A DNA stretch of 64,000 nt from Bacillus carboniphilus (GTDB lineage Bacteria > Bacillota > Bacilli > Bacillales > JAIVKR01): the NCBI RefSeq assembly GCF_020524035.2, contig NZ_CP129013.1:992001-1056000 (forward strand), given 5' to 3'. The notes beneath the pieces were generated by a model. The model was given only the letters and a program-made list of their open reading frames with translations, ran no database searches and was not told the origin of the DNA. Below are positions 9,685 through 18,731 of this stretch, piece after piece; positions within the stretch are counted from its first letter, which is position 1, and the number at the start of each line of letters is the position of its first letter. The position numbers and the translations under genes were made by a program.

Positions 9685-10672
9685 TTATTTCACCTCTCTT
9701 ATCGTGATCAATGATTTGAACAGCTAGTTTTCTCTTTATTTTTCCTGGTTGAGCAAAAAATTTATGAACATGACCTATTTTTAATGAAAGTGGTTCGTCC
9801 AACTCTTTCTTCAAAGGGATGACATCCCCTGTTTGTAAAGAAAGAAATTCCTCAACGGTGATAGAAGAAGATCCCAACTCAGCTACTACCGGAACATGCG
9901 CATTCTTCAATTGTTCTTCTAGTGCTTGAAGCTCTTTTTGTTCAGGCTCTTTTCGGTCCGTTTGCATGAAGTAATGACCTGAAAGTTTTGGGATAATTGG
10001 CTCTAAAACAATTTGGGGAATACATAAATTTATCATCCCACTAGAATCACCAACATTTGTATTTAAACTAATCACGACAACGGTCTCATTAGGGGAGACC
10101 ATTTGTAAAAATTGTGAATTAACTTCAAACTCAACCATTGAAGGCTCTATATCAATAACTGTACTCCACGCTTCTTGATAGCTCTCTAGTGACCTTTCAA
10201 ACAAGCGAGATATAATGGTTGTTTCTATTTCTGTCAACCGGTCAATTTTATTCATGGAAGTCCCTAAACCACCGAGAAGCCGGTCCATCATTGCATAGGC
10301 TATATTAGGATTGACCTCCATCAAGACTCTTCCTTGAAGTGGTTGCATTTCGAACATATTTAATACAGTCATCTTTGATATTGAGCGAATAAATTCTTCA
10401 TAAGGAAGCTGATCAACGGATGCAACCGATAAATGTACATATGTTCTCAACTGTGCTGAAAAATAAGTTGTTAACAGTCTTGCAAAGTTTTCATGAATTC
10501 TTGTGATGCTGCGGATTTGATCTTTAGAAAAGCGCAGCGCACGCTTAAAATCATATATTTTTACTTTCCTTGCCTCTTCTTCCTTGCGAAGCTCATTTGC
10601 ATCCATTTCACCTGTTGATAACGCTGACAACAAGGCATCTATTTCATTTTGGGATAATACTTCATTTGACAA
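9677..10672 (-). CDS. fliM: Flagellar motor switch protein FliM
   Basis: FliM forms the middle of the C-ring and binds CheY-P. The N-terminal LSQNEIDALLSAL peptide is the CheY-P site. The GGxG-type middle domain is seen as MDRLLGGLG, and the C-terminal SpoA domain ends near QIIDHDKRGE. I start at a TTG (SNEVLSQN follows) because GGAGGTGAG lies 7 bases before it and the Bacillus protein begins here; an upstream ATG at 10723 would add 17 unconserved residues. The product is 331 residues. Confidence 0.95.
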   Translation of the reverse strand: MSNEVLSQNEIDALLSALSTGEMDANELRKEEEARKVKIYDFKRALRFSKDQIRSITRIHENFARLLTTYFSAQLRTYVHLSVASVDQLPYEEFIRSISKMTVLNMFEMQPLQGRVLMEVNPNIAYAMMDRLLGGLGTSMNKIDRLTEIETTIISRLFERSLESYQEAWSTVIDIEPSMVEFEVNSQFLQMVSPNETVVVISLNTNVGDSSGMINLCIPQIVLEPIIPKLSGHYFMQTDRKEPEQKELQALEEQLKNAHVPVVAELGSSSITVEEFLSLQTGDVIPLKKELDEPLSLKIGHVHKFFAQPGKIKRKLAVQIIDHDKRGEING

Positions 10673-10742
10673 AAACGTCTCACCTCCTATGAAAAACTGA
10701 AACCGCTTCAAAAAAGAAACCATTTACATGTTTTTAACCTAT

Positions 10743-11145
10743 TTATTGAACGATAAATGAGGTCATATAAATCTCATTTACTTGACCAGTTTCCATAAGC
10801 CCATCGATCTCTTCCGAAAGATTTTCTTCATATTTCTGTTTTCCTTCAGCCGATTTTAATTCATCCTTCGTCATAATCGATAGCTGCTTAATGATGATAT
10901 CTTTTATTTGAAACGTTCTTTTTTTCTAGTTCTTCTGTCGCTTCCTTTTCATTCATCTCGAAGGTAAAGGATACTTTTACAATACTCTCATCCGCCAAAT
11001 TTGTCGTTAGCTCTTCCATTTGAAATGAGGTATTTTCTAGATCTTTAACAGCCGACTGTTCTACAAGGAATGTAAAACTGTACCAAGTTCCACCAGCCAA
11101 AATGCCTAATAAAATGAACAGGTATACCCAGCCTCTTTTTTTCAC
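10743..11145 (-). CDS. fliL: Flagellar basal-body protein FliL (one frameshift)
   Basis: FliL is a single-pass membrane protein next to the stator that helps torque generation. A short cytoplasmic tail and one membrane helix (WVYLFILLGILAG) come first. The periplasmic domain then runs out of frame after TEELEKK at the seven-base T run 10919-10925. Removing one base restores a C-terminal half (FQIKDIIIKQLSIMTKDE) ending at 10743, giving 133 residues, the family length. The GTG at 11145 follows AGGTGAT. I read the shift as a homopolymer sequencing error. The small gene swrD (flbD), which lies just upstream in B. subtilis, is absent: only 37 bases separate fliL from flgE. Confidence 0.85.
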
Positions 11146-11182
11146 CGTTATCACCTGCTTTCTAACTTATTACATTTCTATG

Positions 11183-12685
11183 CTATCTCTTTAGATTCAC
11201 TAACTCTTGTAAAATCTCATCGGAAGTAGAAATGATTTTCGTATTCGATTGGAAACCTCGTTGAGCTACGATCATTTCTGTGAATTCTTCAGATAAGTCA
11301 ACATTCGACATTTCAAGAGAACCTGCACTGATTAAGCCAACTCCACCTTCACCTGGAATTGTAAATTCATCAAGGTCAATGCCGTTGCCTTCTACATCTA
11401 TGGTTCCTGAGTTAACAGTCTCTCGATATAAGTTATTTCCGGATAACTCCAATCCCCCTTCATTTGCAAAGTTAGCAATGACTAACCGGCCAGCGACCTT
11501 TAACTCACCCTCACTATTGACAAATGTAACGGTACCATCTTGACCAATGCTAAAGCTTTGTGCCGTTTCAGGAATTTGAATTAACCCTGGAGAATCACTA
11601 AGATTACCTGACCAAGAAGGATTTTGCAACGCTTGTGCCTTGTTTTCAAATAAGATGACTTCATTACTTATGTCTGTAATATCTAGACCATAGGATGATA
11701 GCGTATTTTTCAAATTGTTTATGTCATTCCAAAATGAATTGTCAACTCCATTACTTGAAACAGGAATATTAATGGAATTTTCATCTAATTGCTCAATGGA
11801 ATTTGTTATCTCAGTAATAATATCCTTAATTGGTGATGTTTCATTAAAGGTATTGATAACCGAATTCAAACTGTCAACTCCTTGATTAAATTCGTCGTAG
11901 TTTGAATTAAAGTCTGTAACGGATGTTTTTAAGTTTTCATGTATTGTTTCTAAAGCATTATATGAAGAGTCTAGTGCGTTTTTAATAGCACCTGTATTAG
12001 GAAACCCTGCTTCTTCCCACCGATCATAAGCTTCATCATAACTAACAAGCGCATCATAATAGGCCTCTGCCCTTTCAGAAACTTCTTGTATTGACGAATA
12101 CATATCTGAAAATGGCTGATTAAACGACAAGATTCCAGTTAGAGCTTCATTACTTTTGTCTATGGTTGCATCTGTTGGAACGGATTTCTCGCCAGCTTGT
12201 CCGATTGCATACAGTCCGCCAGAGGTAACTAAATACCCATTTTCATCTAAGTAAAAGTTTCCAGCTCTCGTATAAGATAGATCCACTGCTCTATTAATTG
12301 AACCCGAAATAAGGTTACTTCCTAACTGTCCTTTTTGATCCATGTTTACTTTCGTAAGATCTTGAATGGCCCCTACAGGGAAAAACCCATCACCAGAAAT
12401 TGATAAATCTAATTGTCTACCTGTTGTTTGTGTTGAGCCTGTTGTGTGAATTTGGTCGATCGATCCTATTTTAGAACCAAGACCCACTTGCTGTGAGTTC
12501 ACCCCACCTTGCGACCCTGTTGCTGAAATCGCTCCTGAAATTTGTTGGCTTACTAAATCTTGAAAAGTCACCCTACTTTTTTTAAACGCAGTCGTATTCA
12601 CATTGGCAATATTATTTCCAATGACATCAAGCTTTGTTTGAAAATTTTTCATTCCACTAATTCCGGAATATAATGAACGAAGCAT
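11183..12685 (-). CDS. flgE: Flagellar hook protein FlgE with a large central insert
   Basis: This is the hook subunit (called FlgG in old Bacillus annotation). The first 100 residues (MLRSLYSGISGMKNFQTKLD, DVIGNNIANVNT) and the last 130 (LEMSNVDLSEEFTEMIVAQR, ending ILQELVNLKR) match Bacillus FlgE closely. That protein has only about 264 residues, against 500 here. About 200 extra residues (roughly 168-366) sit at the surface-domain position. They are rich in Asn, Ser, Asp, Glu and Tyr and look helical or coiled-coil, with no family I recognise. A smaller insert lies near 104-131. The frame is continuous, so this is a real domain expansion rather than a fusion error. Confidence 0.93.
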   Translation of the reverse strand: MLRSLYSGISGMKNFQTKLDVIGNNIANVNTTAFKKSRVTFQDLVSQQISGAISATGSQGGVNSQQVGLGSKIGSIDQIHTTGSTQTTGRQLDLSISGDGFFPVGAIQDLTKVNMDQKGQLGSNLISGSINRAVDLSYTRAGNFYLDENGYLVTSGGLYAIGQAGEKSVPTDATIDKSNEALTGILSFNQPFSDMYSSIQEVSERAEAYYDALVSYDEAYDRWEEAGFPNTGAIKNALDSSYNALETIHENLKTSVTDFNSNYDEFNQGVDSLNSVINTFNETSPIKDIITEITNSIEQLDENSINIPVSSNGVDNSFWNDINNLKNTLSSYGLDITDISNEVILFENKAQALQNPSWSGNLSDSPGLIQIPETAQSFSIGQDGTVTFVNSEGELKVAGRLVIANFANEGGLELSGNNLYRETVNSGTIDVEGNGIDLDEFTIPGEGGVGLISAGSLEMSNVDLSEEFTEMIVAQRGFQSNTKIISTSDEILQELVNLKR

Positions 12686-12713
12686 ATAAATCCCTCTCCT
12701 TTATTAAGTTTTT

Positions 12714-13136
12714 TTATGAACTTATCTTAGTTACTAATTGACTATCAATTTCTCGTCCGTTTTCTAGTTCAAGAATAATAGATGATCCATTTTGTTTTAC
12801 AGCTGTCACAATTGACGATGATTCACTTATTTCTTGGGTAAGCCATTCTACCTCTTTACCAATTAACTGTGAAGTCGAAAGAAACGATTGATTTGACTGA
12901 GAATCTATTAATTGTGTTAACGTCGAATTCATATTTGTCATTTGCTCTAAAGTTGAGAAATTCGCCATTTGTGAGATGAATTCTTTATCTTCCATTGGGT
13001 TCATTGGACCTTGATGTTGTAGTTGGGTAATTAAAATTTTCAAAAAATCATCTTTGTCTAAATTCGAATTTCCACTTGAAGAAGTCGTTTGCGTTGCATT
13101 CGATAAATAAAGGTTTGAATCAATTTGTGTAGCCAT
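12714..13136 (-). CDS. flgD: Flagellar hook cap/assembly protein FlgD
   Basis: FlgD caps the growing hook and is needed for its polymerisation. The short Bacillus-type protein (140 residues) has the N-terminal signature LDKDDFLKILITQLQHQ..PMNPMEDKEFI and a Gln/Asn-rich helix (QMANFSTLEQMTNMNSTLTQLI). The C-terminal Fn3/tudor part seen in proteobacteria is mostly absent, as usual in Bacillus. It lies between fliK and flgE. Confidence 0.95.
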   Translation of the reverse strand: MATQIDSNLYLSNATQTTSSSGNSNLDKDDFLKILITQLQHQGPMNPMEDKEFISQMANFSTLEQMTNMNSTLTQLIDSQSNQSFLSTSQLIGKEVEWLTQEISESSSIVTAVKQNGSSIILELENGREIDSQLVTKISS

Positions 13137-13145
13137 TTGTTCCTC

Positions 13146-14674
13146 CTATAAACGAGATTGGATCATATTAAACAATTGGTCAGTAAAGCTTATATCATTA
13201 GCTTCTTCTTGATCCTCTGCTTCTTCATCAGCCTGTTGTTCTCTTTCTTTTTCTTGACCATCTTCCTTTATAAAGGAACTATTGAATTGTTCTCCTATTT
13301 CAAAACGATCAATATGAATTGAAAAATGAGGTAAATTCCTTTGTAGAGATTGAATGTTTGTATCTAAAAGCTCTTTTGCCGATTGTGAATTTGCAATCAG
13401 TTTAGCCATCCTCTGTCCTTCTTTTTCTACTATTGATATCGTAATCGTTCCTAAATGTTCAGGTGTTAACTTTAATACTAATCGACTAGTTCCATTTGGA
13501 TGATGATTGAAATTCCCTTTCTTAATGGCTATAAGGATTTGATCCATAAATCGATAACTGTTCAATTCTCCCTTTTTTGACCCGTCACTCGTAACTTGAG
13601 GGCTATCTAATTGGTTAGTTGAAAAAGGAAACGTTATCAGCTGATTTAGCTCTTTATTCGACTGTTGAGCACTACTTAACAATCGGTCAAATCCATTCAC
13701 TTTCATTTTTGGGTCATGAAGAGATCCTTTAGTAAATGGTTCTGGAAAATTTGAAAGAACCGTATTATCGACTTTTTGTTGGCCCTTTATTTTTAATAGT
13801 TCGCCAGGGTTCATTTTTTGAAGTAATGGATGCTTCACTATGTTTTTTTCATTAAATAGACCAAGTTTATCCATAATTTTTAGTTCGACATTATTTATTA
13901 AATTAGCTAATTGTGATAAAAAAACGACTTTTGTAATGGTAGGATACTGTTTTTTGTCTATAAATTTTTGACCAGATTCTTCACTCACTATTTTTTTAAG
14001 AATGGATAATTCCTTACCTATATCAACATTCAAAGAAGATGATAGATCATTTCTTTCACTATTTAATGGTAGAATTTTTTCAGTTCCATCCTTTTTAATA
14101 GGAGTAGCAATGTACTTCTCATAAAAATGAGTTACTATTTGTTTCGAAAAACTTGATAAGTTCTCGCTTTCTATCCATTCTTTAAAAGGGATTTCTAAAT
14201 TGTCTATTTAAGCTCTTTTATCTCACACACTAATTCTCCGCTATTTAGTACAATTTCATTTTCAACTGAATCTACTTCCAAAAAACTTTGTAACTCATTC
14301 AATAATGATGATGAGTCAATTAATTGATGATTACTAAGATGCTCATTTTGTTGTAAAAGGCTTAATAAATTCTCACTTTCTATCCATTTTCCAAAAGACC
14401 CTTCAAAATTATCTATCAATTCATCTATTTCATTCATTAACTCATCCTTACTAATAGCGATCTCTTTTTCACTCAAATCCATTGTTAGTAAGTCTCGTAT
14501 TTTTTCTAAAAGAGGTTTAGCATGATCGTCTGTCTTTTTTGGCTGACCATGTTGACTTTCACTAATAATGTCATTCAAGACGTTCATGAAAGGAGGGATA
14601 TAATCCGCCTTATCGGCTCTGACGGTACTTTTCGAATTATGTAATTGATACAACGATAAATTGTTGACCTGCAA
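13146..14674 (-). CDS. fliK: Flagellar hook-length control protein FliK (one frameshift)
   Basis: FliK is the exported molecular ruler that sets hook length and triggers the FlhB switch. The C-terminal domain is typical: GTSRLVLKLTPEHLGTITIS followed by an acidic Gln/Glu tail. The N-terminal half is poorly conserved, as usual. The frame breaks at the T run 14207-14209. Adding one base joins EIKELK to IDNLEIPFKEWIESEN and gives about 509 residues. The regions around 14410 and 14180 contain similar segments (F-x-x-WIESENL), suggesting an internal duplication. The start has AAAGGAGGGATAG upstream. The shift is probably a sequencing error. Confidence 0.83.
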
Positions 14675-14688
14675 ACTATCCCTCCTTT

Positions 14689-15204
14689 TTAGTTTTCATT
14701 TGCCATCAGAAGCTTTGTATAAGAAGCCGCTTTATTTGGTGGCATTTCAGCTAATACTTCAGCTAGCTTTCTTTCCTTTAAAGAGGATAAAATAACTAAT
14801 CCCTCTTCTTCTTTTAATTCAAGGATGATGCAGCAGCATCTTTGCTCTTCATCTCATTGTACATTTTGGTTACCTTTTTAGAATCAACTTGATCTTCAAC
14901 AACCTCTTCACTGGATAATTGATCAACCGTTTCATTCAACTTTGTAATTTCTTGTTCTTTTTCTTCAAGCTCCAGTTGTAGTTCCGTTAATTGTTGTTCG
15001 TACTGCTCAATTGTTTCATCATTTTTATGGTTGTCACTTTGTGTTTGAACGGGTTTGTTCATCTTGAGAATTTCCTAAAGATAAGAATGAGAACAAATTG
15101 GAAACTTGTTCATTTTCAGACTGGAGATACAAATAACCAAAAAGGCCAATAGAAACAATAATAACAATAGATAGTAAAATTTTGATAATCTTAAAACTCT
15201 TCAT
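14689..15204 (-). CDS. ylxF: Flagellar-operon membrane/coiled-coil protein YlxF (two frameshifts)
   Basis: This is the Bacillus YlxF-type protein found between fliJ and fliK, with a C-terminal region like the MgtE N-terminal domain (MotE-like); its exact role is unclear. Pieces in three frames join into one 171-residue product. It has an N-terminal membrane helix (IIKILLSIVIIVSIGLFGYL), then a Gln/Glu coiled coil (QQLTELQLELEEKEQEITKL), then a C-terminal ELKEEEGLVILSSL..LAEVLAEMPPNKAA. The shifts lie at the G run 15051-15053 (one base too many) and near 14816-14826 (one base missing). Both are probably sequencing errors. Confidence 0.75.
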
Positions 15205-15212
15205 ACACACAC

Positions 15213-15647
15213 CTAATTTCTTACAAATGAAAGGTTTGCCAGTTCATCTAACGACTTCATTTCTTGAAGACTCATCTCTAATCGTTTTTTATTCTCAACA
15301 TTTTCTTTCATCTTTTGAAATTTTTTCACATCGATTGTTTTTTCTGTTACTTTCTGGTGCTTTTGATTCATATTTGTACGGTAAATCGAAACTAGCTTTT
15401 GATAGTGGCTAATCGTTTGTTCAAGATTATCTAAAAATTGTTGTTGACTTTTCAGTTCTTGAATCGGTAGTCCTTTATCAAGCTTTTGCATGCTATGGTT
15501 TAATAGCATTTCTTTCTTTTGCAAGGAATCATAAAGTTTCCATGCCATCTGTTCAAATTGTTCTAGTGATTGTTGATATTCTTCTTTTGCTCGTACTTGT
15601 TCTTGTTCTTTAATGCGCAGTAACGTTTGATAACGAAAATGACTCAA
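15213..15647 (-). CDS. fliJ: Flagellar export chaperone FliJ
   Basis: FliJ is the coiled-coil stalk of the export ATPase and escorts empty chaperones. The 144-residue sequence is almost entirely charged helix, starting FRYQTLLRIKEQEQVRAKEEY as in Bacillus FliJ. It overlaps the end of fliI by 4 bases, which is the conserved arrangement. Confidence 0.92.
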   Translation of the reverse strand: MSHFRYQTLLRIKEQEQVRAKEEYQQSLEQFEQMAWKLYDSLQKKEMLLNHSMQKLDKGLPIQELKSQQQFLDNLEQTISHYQKLVSIYRTNMNQKHQKVTEKTIDVKKFQKMKENVENKKRLEMSLQEMKSLDELANLSFVRN

Positions 15648-16966
15648 TGAATATTTCTCCCCTTATCCATCATCGTTTCTAGTTGGGTTATACTATCTTC
15701 GTATGTCACCACTTCATCTGTTGATTGCTGTAAAAACTCCTTGATTAATGGGTAATATTTGACGGCCTGATCAATCTCTTGTGAAGAACCTTTTTTATAA
15801 GCCCCAATTGAAATTAAGTCTTCAGACTCACTATATGTAGACAGAAGGTTGCGCAATTGATTAGCTAGCATTTGGTGCTTTTGATCTGTTATTTGTTTCA
15901 TTAAACGACTAACACTTTTTAAAACATTTATAGCAGGAAAATGACCTTTATTAGCCAACTGCCGATCTAATACAATATGCCCGTCCAATATTCCTCGAAC
16001 TGTATCTGCAATAGGTTCATTCATATCATCACCGTCCACTAAGACTGTATAAAAAGCAGTGATGGAGCCGTTTTCATTTGTTCCTGTTCGCTCAAGAAGT
16101 TTCGGTAGCATCGTAAAGACAGACGGAGTATATCCTTTTGTTGTTGGTGGTTCACCTGTGGCCAATCCAATTTCCCTTGCAGCAGTGGCCACTCTCGTCA
16201 CTGAATCCATCATGAACATAACATTCAAACCTTGATCTCTGAAATACTCTGCAACCGCTGTTGCCGTATAGGCAGCTTTAATTCTCATCAATGGAGGCTG
16301 ATCCGATGTCGCTACAACAAGAATGGAACGTTTTAAGCCGAACTCTCCTAAATCTTTTTCAATAAATTCCTTTACTTCTCTTCCACGTTCTCCTACCAAG
16401 ACGATGACATTTAAATCAGCATCAGAATTTCTTGATATCATCCCAAGCATCGTACTTTTTCCGACACCGCTCCCAGCAAAAATTCCTGTTCGTTGACCTT
16501 TACCAATCGTTAACAGACTGTCAATGGATCGAATACCTATTTGCAAAGTTTCAGTAATCATTGGGCGTAGCAAAGGGTTTGGTGGTTCTTGATCTGTTGA
16601 CATTGATGTTAATCCACTTGCAAAAGTTGAATGGTCCATCGGTTGCCCAAAAGCGTCTAAAACCTTTCCTATAAGCTGCGAGCCAACTTTTATTTTCAAA
16701 GGATTTCCCGTTGCTTCTACAATGCTCCCTGAGGAAATGGAATCGATTGTGCTATAAGGCATTAACAAGATCAGTTCATCCTTAAAACCAACGACTTCTG
16801 CCGCCACTTTTTCATTACGCTTTTTCCCTGTATGGATAAAGCATAATTCCCCGATTGAGCTTGTTGGACCGATTGATTCAATCATTAAGCCTACTACCCG
16901 TTTTACTTTTCCATATCTTTTATAGGAATCTAATTGACTAACGATAGTTGATAGATCATCTAGCAT
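15644..16966 (-). CDS. fliI: Flagellum-specific ATPase FliI
   Basis: FliI is the F1-beta-like ATPase energising flagellar protein export, regulated by FliH and topped by FliJ. The 440-residue protein has Walker A GSGVGKST (about residue 165), the ATPase signature PAINVLKSVSRL, and the catalytic-Glu region VLVGERGREVKEF. Walker B (VMFMMDSVTR) and the Q-loop region are intact. It overlaps fliH by 7 bases. Confidence 0.97.
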   Translation of the reverse strand: MLDDLSTIVSQLDSYKRYGKVKRVVGLMIESIGPTSSIGELCFIHTGKKRNEKVAAEVVGFKDELILLMPYSTIDSISSGSIVEATGNPLKIKVGSQLIGKVLDAFGQPMDHSTFASGLTSMSTDQEPPNPLLRPMITETLQIGIRSIDSLLTIGKGQRTGIFAGSGVGKSTMLGMISRNSDADLNVIVLVGERGREVKEFIEKDLGEFGLKRSILVVATSDQPPLMRIKAAYTATAVAEYFRDQGLNVMFMMDSVTRVATAAREIGLATGEPPTTKGYTPSVFTMLPKLLERTGTNENGSITAFYTVLVDGDDMNEPIADTVRGILDGHIVLDRQLANKGHFPAINVLKSVSRLMKQITDQKHQMLANQLRNLLSTYSESEDLISIGAYKKGSSQEIDQAVKYYPLIKEFLQQSTDEVVTYEDSITQLETMMDKGRNIH

Positions 16967-17718
16967 GATGATGATCCCTCTTTCACAATTTCTACTAGCT
17001 GCTTTTTTAATTGTTCAAGCTGCGTATCTATTGAAGCATCAATGAGACCATATTTCGACTCAATCATGCAGCCATCTTTATTCATTTGTTCATCTGGATA
17101 GATGAATAAATCTGCTTGATTTATTAGGGTCTTTTTTAATTCTTCTTTCGCATCCATCAATAAAGGAAAGCATTCTGGGTTAACGTATATCTTCACTTCA
17201 GGATGATCCTTCACATCTTTTAGCACTTTCTTTACTAGTGAAGTCAATAAGGATGGCTTAAGATCCAAGTTCATACCCATAACTTTTTCTGCTATTTGAA
17301 TACTTAAAGAAACCATTTCTTCTTTTGCAGATTCAAGTTTTTTTTCATACTCCTTTTTAGAAAGAGAAACAATGTTTCTAGCTTGACCCATTAATTCATC
17401 ATACTGTTTGTTCACTTCCTGCTTTCCTTGTTTAAACCCTTGATTAAATCCTTCTTTTCTTGCTTCCTCTACTAGTTGCTTACGTTCTTCTTCCCATCGT
17501 GCTTTTTCTTTTTCAATCTGCTCGATAACTTGATTTTGTTGTTTAGTGGCTTCTTCGATAATCCTAGACGCCTCTATATTTGATTGTTGAACAATCCTCT
17601 CATCCAATTCATTTGTTAATTCATTCGTTTTTGTCTGTCTTCTCAACTGAATGGTTATCGGCATTGGATCAATCTTTTTTGTATATGGAGATTTAATAAT
17701 GTTAGACAATAATATCAT
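16960..17718 (-). CDS. fliH: Flagellar export regulator FliH
   Basis: FliH binds FliI and links it to the C-ring. After SNIIKSPYTKK, shared with Bacillus FliH, there is a long charged coiled coil (residues about 40-125, with a Gly-spaced stretch EGFNQGFKQGKQE). A V-ATPase E-like C-terminal domain (SIQIAEKVMGMNLDLKP) follows. I prefer the ATG at 17718 by alignment. It overlaps the end of fliG, whose tail overlies the ribosome site. The product is 252 residues, slightly long for the family. Confidence 0.92.
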   Translation of the reverse strand: MILLSNIIKSPYTKKIDPMPITIQLRRQTKTNELTNELDERIVQQSNIEASRIIEEATKQQNQVIEQIEKEKARWEEERKQLVEEARKEGFNQGFKQGKQEVNKQYDELMGQARNIVSLSKKEYEKKLESAKEEMVSLSIQIAEKVMGMNLDLKPSLLTSLVKKVLKDVKDHPEVKIYVNPECFPLLMDAKEELKKTLINQADLFIYPDEQMNKDGCMIESKYGLIDASIDTQLEQLKKQLVEIVKEGSSSC

Positions 17719-18718
17719 CACCCCCACCACGAGCTACGACAATCTCACCAATTTCCTCTAGTTTACGGATAATTGTCACAATGCGTGCCTGCGCTTCTTC
17801 CACATCTCGCAAGCGAACAGGCCCCATAAATTCCATTTCCTCTTTAAAGGCCTCAACCATTCTGTTTGACATGTTATTGAATATAATATCTTTAACTTCA
17901 TCACTTGCTCTTTTCAAGGCAAGCATCAAGTCCTCATTTTCTACTTCACGAATGATACGTTGAATAGCACGAGTATCGAGCGTAACGATATCTTCGAACA
18001 CAAACATTCTCTTTTTGATTTCTTCTGCTAATTCTGTGTCTTGAATTTGTAGTGCTTCTAAAATCGTTCTTTCAGTCGCGCGATCCACTCCATTTAAAAC
18101 TTCTACAACCGCTTCAATTCCTCCGGTTTGTGTATAATCTTGGGTAACGGTAGAAGAAAGCTTCCTCTCTAAAACTTGTTCTACTTCATTAATGATTTCA
18201 GGTGATGTTATGTCCATCACCGCAATTCTTCTGGCAATATCCGCCTGAACTTCCTGGGGGAGCTCTGATAAAATTTGCCCCGCCTGCGAAGAGTCTAAGT
18301 AAGAGAGGATTAAAGCAATCGTTTGCGGATGTTCATTTTGAATAAAGTTGATAATTTGAGCAGGATCCGCTTTCCTTGCAAAGTCAAATGGTCTTACTTG
18401 TAAAGTAGATGTTAAACGATTAAGAATTGAATTCGCCTGTTCTTCACCGAGCGCCTTTTCTAAAACCTCTTTTGCGTAGGTGATCCCGCCTCTTGAAATA
18501 TACTCCTGAGCCATGGCTAAAGAGTAAAATTCCTCCATAATTTGTTCTTTTCTCTCGTTATCTACTGTTTTCACATTCGAAATTTCTAATGTTAATGATT
18601 CAATCTCTTCTTCTGATAAATGTTTATAAACAACAGATGCTACATCAATCCCTAGAGAAATTAAAAGAATCGCTGCTTTTTGTTTCCCTGTCAATTTCTT
18701 TTGGTCGCTCTTTGCCAA
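17702..18718 (-). CDS. fliG: Flagellar motor switch protein FliG
   Basis: FliG connects the MS ring to the rest of the C-ring and contacts the stator. The 338-residue product equals the Bacillus length. It has the N-terminal LTGKQKAAILLISLG, middle-domain HPQTIALILSYL and the C-terminal torque helix region with charged residues (IVTLDTRAIQRIIREVENED), ending VARGGGDDIIV. The start is a TTG at 18718 with AGGGAGG upstream; an earlier ATG at 18787 would overlap fliF and add unconserved residues. Confidence 0.97.
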   Translation of the reverse strand: MAKSDQKKLTGKQKAAILLISLGIDVASVVYKHLSEEEIESLTLEISNVKTVDNERKEQIMEEFYSLAMAQEYISRGGITYAKEVLEKALGEEQANSILNRLTSTLQVRPFDFARKADPAQIINFIQNEHPQTIALILSYLDSSQAGQILSELPQEVQADIARRIAVMDITSPEIINEVEQVLERKLSSTVTQDYTQTGGIEAVVEVLNGVDRATERTILEALQIQDTELAEEIKKRMFVFEDIVTLDTRAIQRIIREVENEDLMLALKRASDEVKDIIFNNMSNRMVEAFKEEMEFMGPVRLRDVEEAQARIVTIIRKLEEIGEIVVARGGGDDIIV

Positions 18719-18731
18719 TTTTGAATCCTCC

